Notes: generated from the sequence alone by a model not told the origin. A stretch of 64,000 nucleotides of DNA from Sphingomonas yantingensis (GCF_014199325.1 NZ_JACIJJ010000002.1:310001-374000); one strand, 5' to 3'; counted from the stretch's first letter, positions 33,429 through 43,148 are shown. Program-made: numbers and translations.

Positions 33429-34901
33429 ATGTCGGTTTCCGCTCGTCGTCGCCCGTCGTTGCTTGCCATTCGCCGCTGGTGGCGCGCGCATGTCCGCCGC
33501 GACGTCGATCACGAAAGCGTGCTGGCGCAGGTGCGCGACGATGCCGGGTGGAACGGGCGCTATGCGTTCATGATCCTCATGTCGGCGGGGATCGCGGTGC
33601 TCGGCCTGCTCCTGTCGTCGCCGGCGGTGGTCATCGGCGCGATGCTGATCTCGCCGCTGATGGGGCCGATCATCGGTCTGGGCTTTGGCCTCGCCACGTT
33701 CGACTGGCCCGAAATCCGGGCGAGCTTTGCCGCGTTGATCCTCGGCACGGTGCTGGCGGTGGGCTTTACCGCGCTCGTCGTCGCGCTGTCGCCGCTTCAG
33801 AATGTGACCGACGAGATCGCGGCGCGCACTCGGCCCAACCTGTTCGATCTCGTCGTCGCACTCTTTTCGGCGCTCGCCGGCGCCTATGCAGTCATTCACG
33901 GGCGGGCGGGGACAGTGGTCGGCGTCGCCATCGCCACCGCGTTGATGCCGCCGCTCGCGGTGGTAGGCTTCGGCCTTGCAACGCAGAACTGGACGGTGTT
34001 CGGCGGTGCGCTTCTCCTGTTCGTCACGAACCTGATGACGATCGCGCTGTCGGCGGCGATGATCGCGCGGCTGCACGGCTTCGGCTCGCACCTGTCGCCG
34101 CAGCATACGCTGGTGCAGACGGTGCTGGTTTTCGGCTCGCTCGCCGCGCTGGCACTGCCGCTCGGCGTATCGCTGCGCCAGATCGCCTGGGAATCGCTGT
34201 TCACCCGGCAGGCGCGTGAAGTGTTGACCGCCGAATTCGGGGCCGACGCACGCCTCAGCCAAGTCGATATCGTCTACGCCGCCGACCGCATCAGTATCGA
34301 TGCGACGGTGCTGACGCCGAAGCTGAACCCCGCGGCCGAGAAGCACGCCGCCACCGTGCTCGGTCAGCGCACCGACCGGCCCGTGACCGTCACGATCGAC
34401 CAGTACCGCGTCGGTACCGGGGCAGAGGCCGAGCAGGCACAGATCGCCAACGCCGCCGGCCGCTTGGGCGACCGCACGGCCGAGCGTTTGATCGAGCAAC
34501 TTGCGCTCGTATCGGGTGCGCCGCGCGAGTCGATCCTGATCGATGCCGAGCAGCGCCATGCGGTCGTGCGGGCTCAGCCGTTGGAGGGGGCGACGCTGGC
34601 CGCCTATCGCACACTAGAGGCGCGCGTCGCGACGATTGCGCCGGGCTGGCGCGTCGAACTCGTGCCACCGCTGACCGCGTTGCCCGGCGTGCCGCTGGCG
34701 GAAGGCGTGCCTGACGCAACAGGGCTCGCATTGCTTGCGTGGGCAGGCACGCGAACTGGTGTGCCGATCACGCTCAGCGGTCCTCAGCCAGCGGTCGAGG
34801 CCGCTGTAAATACGCTGACCGGCGCGGGCGTCATGGCAACGGCGGGAACGGTGCGCAACGGCGACACGCTGACGGCGACATGGGCGACCGCCGCGCCATA
34901 A
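33429..34901 (+). CDS. DUF389 domain membrane protein
   Basis: A 490-residue protein. A soluble basic N-terminus precedes the DUF389 membrane domain (about 45-270; GYAFMILMSAGIAVLGLLLSSPAVVIGAMLISPLMGPI-type core, here read from YAFMILMSAG onward). A soluble C-terminal region follows with LTAEFGADARLSQVDIVY and repeated alpha/beta-like segments. DUF389 proteins are widespread, and transport is presumed but the substrate is unsettled. It is divergent from nhaA. The ATG at 33429 avoids overlap with nhaA. Confidence 0.85.
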   Translation: MSVSARRRPSLLAIRRWWRAHVRRDVDHESVLAQVRDDAGWNGRYAFMILMSAGIAVLGLLLSSPAVVIGAMLISPLMGPIIGLGFGLATFDWPEIRASFAALILGTVLAVGFTALVVALSPLQNVTDEIAARTRPNLFDLVVALFSALAGAYAVIHGRAGTVVGVAIATALMPPLAVVGFGLATQNWTVFGGALLLFVTNLMTIALSAAMIARLHGFGSHLSPQHTLVQTVLVFGSLAALALPLGVSLRQIAWESLFTRQAREVLTAEFGADARLSQVDIVYAADRISIDATVLTPKLNPAAEKHAATVLGQRTDRPVTVTIDQYRVGTGAEAEQAQIANAAGRLGDRTAERLIEQLALVSGAPRESILIDAEQRHAVVRAQPLEGATLAAYRTLEARVATIAPGWRVELVPPLTALPGVPLAEGVPDATGLALLAWAGTRTGVPITLSGPQPAVEAAVNTLTGAGVMATAGTVRNGDTLTATWATAAP

Positions 34902-34905
34902 GGCG

Positions 34906-35133
34906 TCAGCCGCGCGAACGACCGCCGGTCTTTGCCATCCGCAGGCCCTGCTGCTGACAGGCGCCGGTGATCTCGGGGAAGGACAGGTCCGAATTGCGTG
35001 CCAGCACGCCGGGCATCGCCGCCTGGCATTCGAGCGCGGTGCGATAGCGGACCGGCTCGACCCGTGCCTGCTCGCACGCGGCGCCGGCATCGCCGCAGCC
35101 CATGATCGCCATCACGAAATAGAGCGGTTCCAT
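34906..35133 (-). CDS. Small cysteine-containing hypothetical protein, likely exported
   Basis: A 75-residue protein beginning MEPLYFVMAIMGCGDAGAAC, which resembles a signal peptide or anchor. It has four cysteines (13, 20, 36, 59) that could form two disulfides. AAAGGAAGG lies before the ATG at 35133. It ends in a basic tail (KTGGRSRG). It is convergent with the DUF389 gene and divergent from the Atm1-type transporter. The family is unrecognised. Confidence 0.65.
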   Translation of the reverse strand: MEPLYFVMAIMGCGDAGAACEQARVEPVRYRTALECQAAMPGVLARNSDLSFPEITGACQQQGLRMAKTGGRSRG

Positions 35134-35233
35134 CGGTCCTTCCTTTCGCCTTCTCCAACGCAAGTCACGGCGAACGGTTGCGTTTTTCACCTGTGTTGCA
35201 TCGCCGGGCGCTTGACCCCAGATACGAGGCCGC

Positions 35234-37051
35234 ATGCCACCCATCGACACCACCGGTTCGACCGTCGAGCGCCCGCTGATCCCGACGGTCCGACGCTTTC
35301 TGCCCTATCTCTGGCCCAAGGGATCGCCGCGGCTGAAGGCGCGCATCATCGTCGCGATGGTCTTCGTTCTCGCATCGAAGCTGGTGCAGGTCTACGGCGC
35401 GCCCTTCGCGTTGCAGGGCGCGGTCGACGGGATGGCGAGCGGGGATCGCAGCGCGGCGACGCTGATCGTGCTGCTCGTCATTGGCTATGCCGCCGCGCGG
35501 CTCGGCACCGTCCTCTTCGACAACCTCCGCAATGCGGTGTTCGAGCGGGTGGGACAGGACGCGACCCGGCGGCTGGCGGCGGCGGTGTTCCGGCACCTCC
35601 ACCAATTGTCGCTGCGTTTCCATCTGGAGCGGCGCACGGGCGCGATCACCAAGGTGGTCGAGCGGGGGACCAAGAGCATCGACACGATGCTCTATTTCCT
35701 GTTGTTCAACATCGCGCCGACGATCCTCGAACTCGGCATGGTGCTCCAGATCTTCGGCTCGCGGTTCGGCTGGTGGCTCGTCGCCTCGACGCTGGCGATG
35801 GTGGTGATCTACATCGCCTTCACGCGGATCGTCACCGACTGGCGCCAGAAGCTGCGCGAGGCGATGAACGACCTCGACACCGGCGCGGTCGCGCACGCGG
35901 TCGACTCGCTCCTCAATTTCGAGACGGTGAAATATTTCAATGCCGAACGGCGCGAGGCCGAGCGGTACGAGCGCGCGGTCAACGCCTATGCCAACGCCGC
36001 GACCAAGAGCGAGAACAGCCTCGCCTGGCTCAACATCGGCCAGTCGGTCATCACCAACGGGATGCTGGCGATCGGCATGGGCGTGATCGCCTGGGGCTGG
36101 TCCACCGGGCGGTTCACGCCGGGCGACGTGGTGCTGGTGTCGACGCTGCTCAGCCAGCTGTTCCGTCCGCTCGACATGCTCGGCTGGGTGTATCGTACCA
36201 TCCGGCAGGGGGTGATCGACATGGGCGCGATGTTCGACCTGCTTGATACCGGGGCGGAGGTGCGCGACGTGGCGGGCGCGCCGCCGCTGGTCGTCGGCGA
36301 TGCGGGCGTGCGGTTCGAGAATGTCGTGTTCGGCTACGAGCCCGACCGCGCGATCCTGAAGGGCATCGACCTCGACGTACCCGCTGGCGCGACGGTCGCC
36401 ATCGTCGGCCATTCGGGGGCGGGCAAGTCGACGATCGCGCGGCTGATGTTCCGCTTCTACGACGTGCAGTCGGGCCGCATCCTGATCGACGGACAGGATA
36501 TCGCGCGGGTCCAGCAGGAGACGCTGCGCGCCGCGATCGGCATTGTGCCGCAGGATACGGTGCTGTTCAACGACACCATCGGCTACAACATCGCCTATGG
36601 CCGCGAGGGCGCGACCGAGGAGGAGATCGCCAACGCCGCCCGGGGCGCGGCGATCGGCGACTTCATCGAGAGCCTGACCGACGGTTACCAGACCCGTGTC
36701 GGCGAGCGCGGCCTGAAGCTGTCGGGCGGCGAGAAGCAGCGGGTGGCGATCGCCCGCACATTGCTCAAGAACCCGCCGATCCTGATCCTCGACGAGGCGA
36801 CCAGCGCACTCGACAGCCGGACCGAGGCGGAGATTCAGGCGACGCTCGAGGCGATCGAACGCGGGCGTACGACGATCGTCATCGCCCACCGCCTGTCGAC
36901 CGTCGTCCATGCCGACCGTATCGTCGTGCTGGAGGAAGGGAGGGTTGCCGAACAGGGCACCCACGCGCAATTGCTGCGCGCGAACGGCATCTATGCCGAG
37001 ATGTGGACGCGCCAGGCGCGCGAGCGCGAGGAAGCGCTCGCCGCCGAATGA
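35234..37051 (+). CDS. Atm1/HMT1-type ABC exporter (fused membrane and ATPase domains)
   Basis: A 605-residue half-transporter of the ABCB/Atm1 group. An N-terminal six-helix membrane domain (about 30-320; the GAITKVVERGTKSIDT-type elbow and NFETVKYFNAERREAERYE are typical of Atm1) is followed by the ATPase: Walker A GHSGAGKST at 392-400, signature LSGGEKQRVAIAR, Walker B ILILDEATS. Bacterial Atm1 homologues export glutathione-linked metals or sulfur compounds. An alpha/beta hydrolase gene follows directly, with 11 bp between stop and start. Confidence 0.93.
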   Translation: MPPIDTTGSTVERPLIPTVRRFLPYLWPKGSPRLKARIIVAMVFVLASKLVQVYGAPFALQGAVDGMASGDRSAATLIVLLVIGYAAARLGTVLFDNLRNAVFERVGQDATRRLAAAVFRHLHQLSLRFHLERRTGAITKVVERGTKSIDTMLYFLLFNIAPTILELGMVLQIFGSRFGWWLVASTLAMVVIYIAFTRIVTDWRQKLREAMNDLDTGAVAHAVDSLLNFETVKYFNAERREAERYERAVNAYANAATKSENSLAWLNIGQSVITNGMLAIGMGVIAWGWSTGRFTPGDVVLVSTLLSQLFRPLDMLGWVYRTIRQGVIDMGAMFDLLDTGAEVRDVAGAPPLVVGDAGVRFENVVFGYEPDRAILKGIDLDVPAGATVAIVGHSGAGKSTIARLMFRFYDVQSGRILIDGQDIARVQQETLRAAIGIVPQDTVLFNDTIGYNIAYGREGATEEEIANAARGAAIGDFIESLTDGYQTRVGERGLKLSGGEKQRVAIARTLLKNPPILILDEATSALDSRTEAEIQATLEAIERGRTTIVIAHRLSTVVHADRIVVLEEGRVAEQGTHAQLLRANGIYAEMWTRQAREREEALAAE

Positions 37052-37062
37052 GGGAGCACGTG

Positions 37063-38013
37063 ATGGCCGAGAAGCAGCGCACCAACCCCTGGGGCATCGC
37101 CGCGATCGCCGCGGGCGCGATCGGCGGCGGCCTTGCGCTCTGGTCGGCGCTCGGCGCGCGCGCGGCGGAGCGGGCGGTGCCCGCGGACGGCAAGTTCGTT
37201 GAGGTCGAGGGCGCACGCATCCATTATGTCGATCTCGGGCCCCGCGACGCGCCGGTGCTACTGATGGTCCACGGCCTGATGGGTCAGCTTCGCAACTTCA
37301 CATATGCGCTGACCGACAAGCTCGCCGCCGACTATCGCATCGTCGCGATCGACCGGCCGGGTTGGGGCCATTCGGTGCTGACCGGGCGGCGGCCCAACAT
37401 CCTCGAACAGGGGCGAACGGTCGTCGCGGTCGCCGATGCGCTGGAGTTGGAGCAGCCACTGCTGGTCGGCCATTCGCTGGGCGGCGCGGTGAGCCTCGCC
37501 GCCGCGCTCGCCGCGCCGGGCCGCTTCGCCGGCCTCGCGCTGATCGCGCCGCTGACCCAGCCGGTCGAGACCGCGCCGCCGCAGTTCGCCGGCCTCGTCT
37601 CGCCCCCCGGCGTGCGCGAGGTCCTGTCCTGGACGCTCGCGGTGCCGAGCGCCACGCTGACCGGGCCTACAGTCGCGAAGATGGTGTTCGCGCCCGATGC
37701 CGTCCCCGACGATTTCGTGACGAAGGGCGGCGGCGCGCTGTCCGCCCGCCCGCAAAGCTATCGCGCCGGATCGTTCGAGGTGATGAACGCCAAGCCCGAA
37801 GTCGCCTGGATGGCCGCGCACTACGGCGAACTATCGCTGCCGAGCGCGATCCTGTTCGGCCGCGGCGACGCGGTGCTCGACCCCGAGATGCACGGGCGGG
37901 CGACGGCGGCGACGATCCCCGGCTGCCGGCTGGAACTGGTCGACGGCGGCCACATGCTGCCGGTGACGCATGCGGAGGTGACGGCGGCGTTCGTGCGGGG
38001 GGTGGTGGGATAG
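37063..38013 (+). CDS. Alpha/beta hydrolase
   Basis: A 316-residue alpha/beta-hydrolase-fold enzyme. An N-terminal hydrophobic segment (WGIAAIAAGAIGGGLALWSALGA) may anchor it to the inner membrane. The oxyanion segment MVHGLMGQ is followed by the nucleophile elbow GHSLGGAV (catalytic Ser), a mobile cap region, an acid in LFGRGDAVLDPE and the catalytic His in DGGHMLPVTH. AGGGAG precedes the ATG at 37063. It is probably co-transcribed with the ABC exporter. The substrate is unknown. Confidence 0.88.
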   Translation: MAEKQRTNPWGIAAIAAGAIGGGLALWSALGARAAERAVPADGKFVEVEGARIHYVDLGPRDAPVLLMVHGLMGQLRNFTYALTDKLAADYRIVAIDRPGWGHSVLTGRRPNILEQGRTVVAVADALELEQPLLVGHSLGGAVSLAAALAAPGRFAGLALIAPLTQPVETAPPQFAGLVSPPGVREVLSWTLAVPSATLTGPTVAKMVFAPDAVPDDFVTKGGGALSARPQSYRAGSFEVMNAKPEVAWMAAHYGELSLPSAILFGRGDAVLDPEMHGRATAATIPGCRLELVDGGHMLPVTHAEVTAAFVRGVVG

Positions 38014-38049
38014 CGCAAAGCTTCAGAAAACAGCGAAACCTGTTTCCGG

Positions 38050-38385
38050 CTATACAATATGGCCCGCTTCGTAAGGGCCTAAGTCCGAGAGAATCGTGAG
38101 AGACGCACCGTCGTCAAACCTAAACGTTAGACAAAGCTCATCCCGCTCGACTGCAACGATCGCCTTGTATAAGAGCCGGTGAAGAACCAGCGGCGGGCCG
38201 CCGGCTGCTTCGCAAGAATACACCCAACACGTGCCATCCGCTTCTTGATGTTCGAGACGAAGTTCGGCTGTCAGATGGCGTTGGCTTTTGAAACGAAATT
38301 GGACTGCGAACGGATCAAGCCAGACTTGGGCGATCGAGTCGCCAACGAATCCTTGAAGCTGGTCACTGGGCGGAAATGGATGCAT
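38050..38385 (-). CDS. Orphan hypothetical protein, DUF6188-like
   Basis: A 111-residue protein beginning MHPFPPSDQLQGFVGDSIAQ. VWLDPFAVQFRF, an internal beta-rich core and the closing LSDLGPYEAGHIV recall the DUF6188 group of small beta-sheet proteins, but the match is made by eye. Its base composition is lower in GC than the flanking alpha/beta hydrolase and recQ genes. AGGGTGG precedes the ATG. It stands alone on the minus strand. It could be an immunity-type orphan, with no toxin gene visible nearby. Confidence 0.55.
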   Translation of the reverse strand: MHPFPPSDQLQGFVGDSIAQVWLDPFAVQFRFKSQRHLTAELRLEHQEADGTCWVYSCEAAGGPPLVLHRLLYKAIVAVERDELCLTFRFDDGASLTILSDLGPYEAGHIV

Positions 38386-38501
38386 CCACCCACCCTAACA
38401 GTATCTTTGCAGAGTCTCGCTAGTCGTTTTGATAAGCCGCTGGTGTTTCGCCGGGGCCGCGGACCCGTTCCCCCCGCGCCAATCCTTGCTAAGGGCACGC
38501 C

Positions 38502-40271
38502 ATGCCCGACCCCCTCGACGTCCTCCATGCCACGTTCGGCTTCACCCAGTTTCGCGGTGTGCAGGCCGAGGTGGTGGGCCGCGTGCTCGCGGGACAGCGG
38601 ACGCTGGCGGTGATGCCGACCGGGGCGGGCAAGTCGCTGACCTATCAGTTGCCGAGCGTGATGCTCCCCGGCACCTGCGTCGTCGTCAGCCCGCTGATCG
38701 CGCTGATGCACGACCAGCTTCGCGCGGCCGAAGCCGTGGGTATCCGCGCGGCGACGCTGACCAGCGCCGACAGCAACCGCGCCGAGACGATCGACCGTTT
38801 CCGCGCCGGCGCGCTCGACCTGCTCTACATCGCCCCCGAACGCGCCTCGACCGGGCATTTCCGCGAATTGCTGGGCAGCGCGCCGCTCTGCCTGTTCGCC
38901 ATCGACGAGGCGCATTGCGTCAGCGAATGGGGGCACGACTTCCGCCCCGACTATCGCCTGCTGAAACCCCTGCTCGACCAGTTTCCGCAGGTGCCGCGCC
39001 TCGCGCTCACCGCCACCGCCGACGCGCATACGCGCGCCGACATCCTCGACCAGCTCGGCATCCCGCAGGAGGGCCTGATCGTCGCCGGCTTCGACCGGCC
39101 GAACATCCGCTACGCCATCACCCCGCGCGACAACACGACGCGCCAGATCATGGACGTGATCGCCGAGGCGGACGGGCCGGGCATCGTCTATGCGCAGACG
39201 CGCGCCGGGACGGAGAAGCTGGCCGAGGCGCTCGCCGCCTCGGGCCGCCCGACGCGCGCCTATCATGCCGGGCTCGACCCCGCGGTGCGCGCCGCCAACC
39301 AGGCGGCGTTCGTGGCATCCGAGGACATGGTGATGGCCGCCACCGTCGCGTTCGGCATGGGGATCGACAAGCCCGACGTGCGCTTCGTGGCCCACGCGGG
39401 GCTGCCGAAGTCGATCGAGGCCTATTATCAGGAAACCGGCCGTGCGGGCCGTGACGGCGATCCGGCGGTCGCGCACCTGTTCTGGGGCGCCGACGACCTC
39501 GCCCGCGCCCGCCAGCGCATCGCCGAGGTCGAGCCGCATCGCCGCGCGGGCGAACAGGCGCGGCTGGCGGCGCTCGCCGGCCTCGTCGAAACCGCGGAGT
39601 GCCGCCGCGCCGTCCTCCTCCGCTATTTCGGCGAGGATCCGCCCGCGCATTGCGGCAATTGCGACAACTGCCTCACGCCCCCCGCGACCGTCGACGCCAC
39701 CGTCGTCGCGCAGAAATATCTGTCGGCGGTGTTCCGCACCGGCCAGATGTTCGGCACCGGCTATATCGAGCAGGTGCTGACGGGCAAGTCGACCGACCGC
39801 AGCCTGACGAGCGGGCACGAGCGCCTGTCGGTCTGGGGCATCGTCGAGGGGGAGGAGGTCGCGCTCCTCAAGCCCGTCGGCCGTGCCCTGATGCTGCGTG
39901 ACGCGATCCGCGCCAACCCGCATGGCGGTCTGGAGTTCGGCCCCGGCGCGCGCGCGATCCTGAAGGGGGAGGCCGAGCTGCGCCTGATCGTGCCCCCCAA
40001 GCGCGAGCGCAAGGGCCGGCGCGGGAGCACGGGCGCGACCGCGAACCCGGTGGGCCATCCGCTGTTCGAGGCATTGCGCGCCCGCCGGCGCGAGATCGCG
40101 CAGGAAACCGGCCTGCCGCCTTACGTGATCTTCCACGATTCGACGCTGCGCGACATGGCGATGGCGAAGCCCGCCACGCTGACCGAAATGAGCCGCATCA
40201 CCGGCATCGGCGCGCGCAAGCTCGACGCCTATGGCCCCGCCTTCCTTGAGGTGATCGCCGCGCACGCATAG
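38502..40271 (+). CDS. recQ: ATP-dependent DNA helicase RecQ
   Basis: A 589-residue 3'-5' DNA helicase for recombination and repair. Walker A is PTGAGKS at residues 39-45, with the DEAHC box, a second RecA domain with the ETGRAGRDG motif VI, and a zinc-binding region with cysteines (AECRRA, CGNCDNC). A winged helix and a C-terminal HRDC domain (HPLFEALRARRREIAQETGLPPYVIF) complete it. It is full length. A sulfur-transferase-like gene starts 23 bp downstream. Confidence 0.95.
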   Translation: MPDPLDVLHATFGFTQFRGVQAEVVGRVLAGQRTLAVMPTGAGKSLTYQLPSVMLPGTCVVVSPLIALMHDQLRAAEAVGIRAATLTSADSNRAETIDRFRAGALDLLYIAPERASTGHFRELLGSAPLCLFAIDEAHCVSEWGHDFRPDYRLLKPLLDQFPQVPRLALTATADAHTRADILDQLGIPQEGLIVAGFDRPNIRYAITPRDNTTRQIMDVIAEADGPGIVYAQTRAGTEKLAEALAASGRPTRAYHAGLDPAVRAANQAAFVASEDMVMAATVAFGMGIDKPDVRFVAHAGLPKSIEAYYQETGRAGRDGDPAVAHLFWGADDLARARQRIAEVEPHRRAGEQARLAALAGLVETAECRRAVLLRYFGEDPPAHCGNCDNCLTPPATVDATVVAQKYLSAVFRTGQMFGTGYIEQVLTGKSTDRSLTSGHERLSVWGIVEGEEVALLKPVGRALMLRDAIRANPHGGLEFGPGARAILKGEAELRLIVPPKRERKGRRGSTGATANPVGHPLFEALRARRREIAQETGLPPYVIFHDSTLRDMAMAKPATLTEMSRITGIGARKLDAYGPAFLEVIAAHA

Positions 40272-40294
40272 ATGCGGGGGCAAAGGAGACTCCC

Positions 40295-40729
40295 ATGCCC
40301 GACATCCGCCGTATCGACGACCAGGTGAGCGTCGCCCCGCAACTCTTCCCCGAGGAACTGGCCGACATCGCGGCATTGGGCTTCAAGGCGGTGGTCAACA
40401 ACCGCCCCGACGACGAGGAGCCCGGCCAGCCGAGCGACGCCGACATGCGCGCGGCGGCGGAGGCGGCGGGGCTGGCCTACACCTCGATCCCGATCACGCA
40501 TGCCGGGTTCAGCCACCCGCAGATCGACGCGATGGCCGACGCGCTCCGGTCAGCGGACGGCCCCGTCCTCGCCTATTGCCGCTCGGGCACGCGCTCCTGC
40601 AACCTGTGGGCGCTGACGCAGGCGAAGGCGGGTGGCGACCCGGATGCGATCACTGAAAGTGGTGCAGGGGCGGGGTACAACCTTTCCGGCCTGCGCCCGA
40701 TGCTCGACGCGCTGTCGGGCCGCGCATGA
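40295..40729 (+). CDS. TIGR01244 family sulfur transferase / phosphatase-like protein
   Basis: A 144-residue protein of the BLH/TIGR01244 (DUF442) family. The active-site loop CRSGTRS fits the Cys-x5-Arg pattern of dual-specificity phosphatases and rhodanese-like sulfur transferases. Early family blocks are VAPQLFPEELADIAALGFKAVVNNRPDDE-like, here read from QVSVAPQLFPEE. A strong AAAGGAGA site precedes the ATG. In other bacteria this domain links to sulfide detoxification and beta-lactamase-fold persulfide dioxygenases. Its stop overlaps the next gene by ATGA. Confidence 0.88.
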   Translation: MPDIRRIDDQVSVAPQLFPEELADIAALGFKAVVNNRPDDEEPGQPSDADMRAAAEAAGLAYTSIPITHAGFSHPQIDAMADALRSADGPVLAYCRSGTRSCNLWALTQAKAGGDPDAITESGAGAGYNLSGLRPMLDALSGRA

Positions 40730-41124
40730 GCTGGCAGATGCTCGCCGGGTCGCTGGTCGCGGTGCTCGCGCTCGCCGCGATCGCCCGGCATTTGCGGCTC
40801 GGTGACATCGACATTTCCGATCCGGCGACGGCGATGCGTCTCGCCGAACAGCATCTGGTCGGGTTCCAGGCGCGCCATGCACTGGTCGGCGGCAATGGCG
40901 AGGGCGCGCTGGTTGCGGGCAACGGCACGCTCGCGCTGCTGAAGCGCCACGGCGCGCGCGTCGCGGTCCGCCGCCTTATCCCGCCGCTCACCCTCGCGCC
41001 CGCGGTCGAGGGGGTGGCGATCGACAGCGGCGAGGCGATGTTCGGCCGCGTCGCGCTGTTCGGCGTCACCGACGATCAGGTGAGACAGGCCGAAGCGCTG
41101 GCGCAGCGGCCGACCGTGCATTGA
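40726..41124 (+). CDS. Hypothetical membrane-anchored protein coupled to the TIGR01244 gene
   Basis: A 132-residue protein with an N-terminal transmembrane segment (MLAGSLVAVLALAAIARHL) and a small soluble domain rich in Gly and Ala (HALVGGNGEGALVAGNGTLA). The family is unrecognised. The ATGA overlap with the preceding gene implies translational coupling and perhaps a common process. Confidence 0.65.
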   Translation: MSWQMLAGSLVAVLALAAIARHLRLGDIDISDPATAMRLAEQHLVGFQARHALVGGNGEGALVAGNGTLALLKRHGARVAVRRLIPPLTLAPAVEGVAIDSGEAMFGRVALFGVTDDQVRQAEALAQRPTVH

Positions 41125-41157
41125 GCCGCCGCTGACAGCGGTGTAAGTAATCCGGCG

Positions 41158-42057
41158 ATGGCACCGCACTTGCCCGATCCCGTCACGCTCGCGATCCCCG
41201 GCTTCGTCGTACTCGTGCTGATCGAGATGCTGATCGCCAAGCGGCGCGACGCTACCCGCTATTGCCCGCGCGACACGTTGACCTCGCTGCTCTTAGGGCT
41301 CGGCAGCACCGTCGCGGGGGTGCTCGCGGGCGGGGCGGTGTTTGCCATCGCGACATGGGTCCACGGCTTCCGCCTCTTCGACATCGGCTGGGCATGGTAC
41401 TGGTTCGTCGTCGCCTTCGTCCTCGACGACCTCGCCTATTACGTCTTTCACCGCTCGGCGCATCGCGTGCGGCTGTTCTGGGCTAGCCATGTCGTCCACC
41501 ACTCCAGCCAGCACTACAACCTGTCGACCGCACTCCGGCAGACATGGACGGGGTTCTTCAGCCTCGGCTTCCTGTTCCGGCTGCCGCTGTTCCTGGTTGG
41601 CTTCCCGCCGGCGATGATCTTCTTCGTGGCGGGCCTCAACCTCGTCTACCAGTTCTGGATCCATACGGAGGCGGTGGGCCGGATGCCCCGGTGGTTCGAG
41701 GCGGTGATGAACACGCCCAGCCACCACCGCGTCCACCACGGCGCGAACCCGCGCTATCTAGACCGCAACTATGCCGGCGTGTTTATCGTCTGGGACCGCC
41801 TGTTCGGGACGTTCGAGCCGGAGCATGAGGGCGAGCGCGTGCGCTACGGCCTCGTCCACGATCTCGGCAGCTTCAACGTTCTGTGGGCCGCGTTCCACGA
41901 ATGGGCGGGGATCGCCCGCGACATGTGGCGCGCACCGTGGGGATCGAAGCTCGGCTATCTGCTCCGCGAACCCGGCTGGAGCCACGACGGTAGCCGCGAG
42001 ACATCGGACATGATCCGCGCGGCCGTCACGCGTCGGGACGGCTCCACATCCAACTGA
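41158..42057 (+). CDS. Sterol desaturase / fatty acid hydroxylase family protein
   Basis: A 299-residue integral-membrane diiron enzyme. The eight-histidine pattern is in [21 protein letters not shown] and [16 protein letters not shown], with four or more helices around it. Bacterial members hydroxylate or desaturate lipids, hopanoids or carotenoids; the substrate cannot be told. Its 3' end overlaps the convergent DUF454 gene by 32 bp. Confidence 0.9.
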   Translation: MAPHLPDPVTLAIPGFVVLVLIEMLIAKRRDATRYCPRDTLTSLLLGLGSTVAGVLAGGAVFAIATWVHGFRLFDIGWAWYWFVVAFVLDDLAYYVFHRSAHRVRLFWASHVVHHSSQHYNLSTALRQTWTGFFSLGFLFRLPLFLVGFPPAMIFFVAGLNLVYQFWIHTEAVGRMPRWFEAVMNTPSHHRVHHGANPRYLDRNYAGVFIVWDRLFGTFEPEHEGERVRYGLVHDLGSFNVLWAAFHEWAGIARDMWRAPWGSKLGYLLREPGWSHDGSRETSDMIRAAVTRRDGSTSN

Positions 42058-42379
42058 GCGTCACCATCGCGATCAGCGCGGGAGTGGGGCTGTAAGGCCA
42101 GGGCACGAACGCGAACCCCAGCGCTGCACTGCCCGCAAGCCCGATCGTCGCGGCCCATTTGCCCCGCCGCGGGATCGCGCCGCGCTCCCGCCACGCCACC
42201 ACCGGCGGGCCGAAGGTCGGGTGCGCGAGCAGCCACGCCTCGAACCGCGGACTGCCGCGCGTGAAGCAGAAGGCGGCGAGGATCAGGAACGGCACCGTCG
42301 GCATGATCGGCAGGAACACGCCGATGAAGCCCAGCAGGATCGCGATGCCACCGCCCAGATTCCAAAGGTGCCGGATCAT
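42026..42379 (-). CDS. YbaN family (DUF454) inner-membrane protein
   Basis: A 117-residue DUF454 protein. [38 protein letters not shown] and the small C-terminal helices match the family, whose function is unknown. The start at 42379 follows a GGGG-GGAAC stretch; an in-frame ATG at 42412 is a weaker alternative. It is divergent from the PAS-chemoreceptor gene. Confidence 0.85.
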   Translation of the reverse strand: MIRHLWNLGGGIAILLGFIGVFLPIMPTVPFLILAAFCFTRGSPRFEAWLLAHPTFGPPVVAWRERGAIPRRGKWAATIGLAGSAALGFAFVPWPYSPTPALIAMVTLSWMWSRPDA

Positions 42380-42476
42380 CCGTTCCGACCCCTTTTGTAC
42401 GAAAATGAACATTCGCGGTTCGTTAACCGTCCGCTTGCCCATTTCTGCGTAATCGGCGGGGGAGGGGAGAGGTCCA

Positions 42477-43148
42477 TTGGCGATCCGGTTCGGTGGCAAG
42501 GCGGTGTGGCAGGCGATCCTGAAGAGCCAGGCGATCGTCGAGTTCACCCCGACGGGCGAGATCGTCGACGCCAACGACAAGTTCCTCAGGCTGACCGGCT
42601 ATACGCGTGAAAGCGTCATCGGGCGCCATCACCGCATCTTCTGTACCGCCGCGGAGGCGGCATCGCCCGACTATGCCGCCTTCTGGCGCAAGCTCGGCTC
42701 GGGCGAATATGACAGCGGGACCTATCGCCGGGTCGACGCGGCCGGGCGCGAATTGTGGCTGCACGCGACCTACAATCCGATCCTGGGGCGCGAGGGGCAG
42801 CCGATCGGCGTGCTCAAGATGGCGACCGACGTGACGCGTCAGGTGCAGCTCGAACGCACCGTGTCGTCTCAGCTGGCCGAGGCGGAACGGCTGCAGGCGG
42901 CGCTGGCGGATCGCGATGCCGAGCGCGAGAAGATGCTGGATGAACTGCGCCAGACCGTGATCGCGATCGAGGGGATCGCGCGCCAGACCAACATGCTGGC
43001 GCTCAATGCCGCGATCGAGGCGGCAAAGGCCGGGGACGCGGGGCGCGGCTTCGGCGTGGTCGCGGCCGAGGTGAAGCGGCTGGCGGGCGACACCGCCGCC
43101 GCCACGCGCCGCGCCGCCGACATGCTGGGGACGCACGAGGCGGCCTGA
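42477..43148 (+). CDS. Miniature soluble PAS-domain methyl-accepting-type signalling protein
   Basis: A 223-residue cytoplasmic protein. Residues about 8-120 form a PAS domain ([29 protein letters not shown], ending [12 protein letters not shown]). A short coiled-coil linker follows, then the conserved chemoreceptor hairpin tip ([35 protein letters not shown]). The second helix stops soon after the tip, so most of the usual adaptation helices are absent, as are transmembrane and HAMP segments. The TTG start follows GGGGGAGGGGAGAGG. No chemotaxis genes are adjacent. Confidence 0.85.
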   Translation: MAIRFGGKAVWQAILKSQAIVEFTPTGEIVDANDKFLRLTGYTRESVIGRHHRIFCTAAEAASPDYAAFWRKLGSGEYDSGTYRRVDAAGRELWLHATYNPILGREGQPIGVLKMATDVTRQVQLERTVSSQLAEAERLQAALADRDAEREKMLDELRQTVIAIEGIARQTNMLALNAAIEAAKAGDAGRGFGVVAAEVKRLAGDTAAATRRAADMLGTHEAA

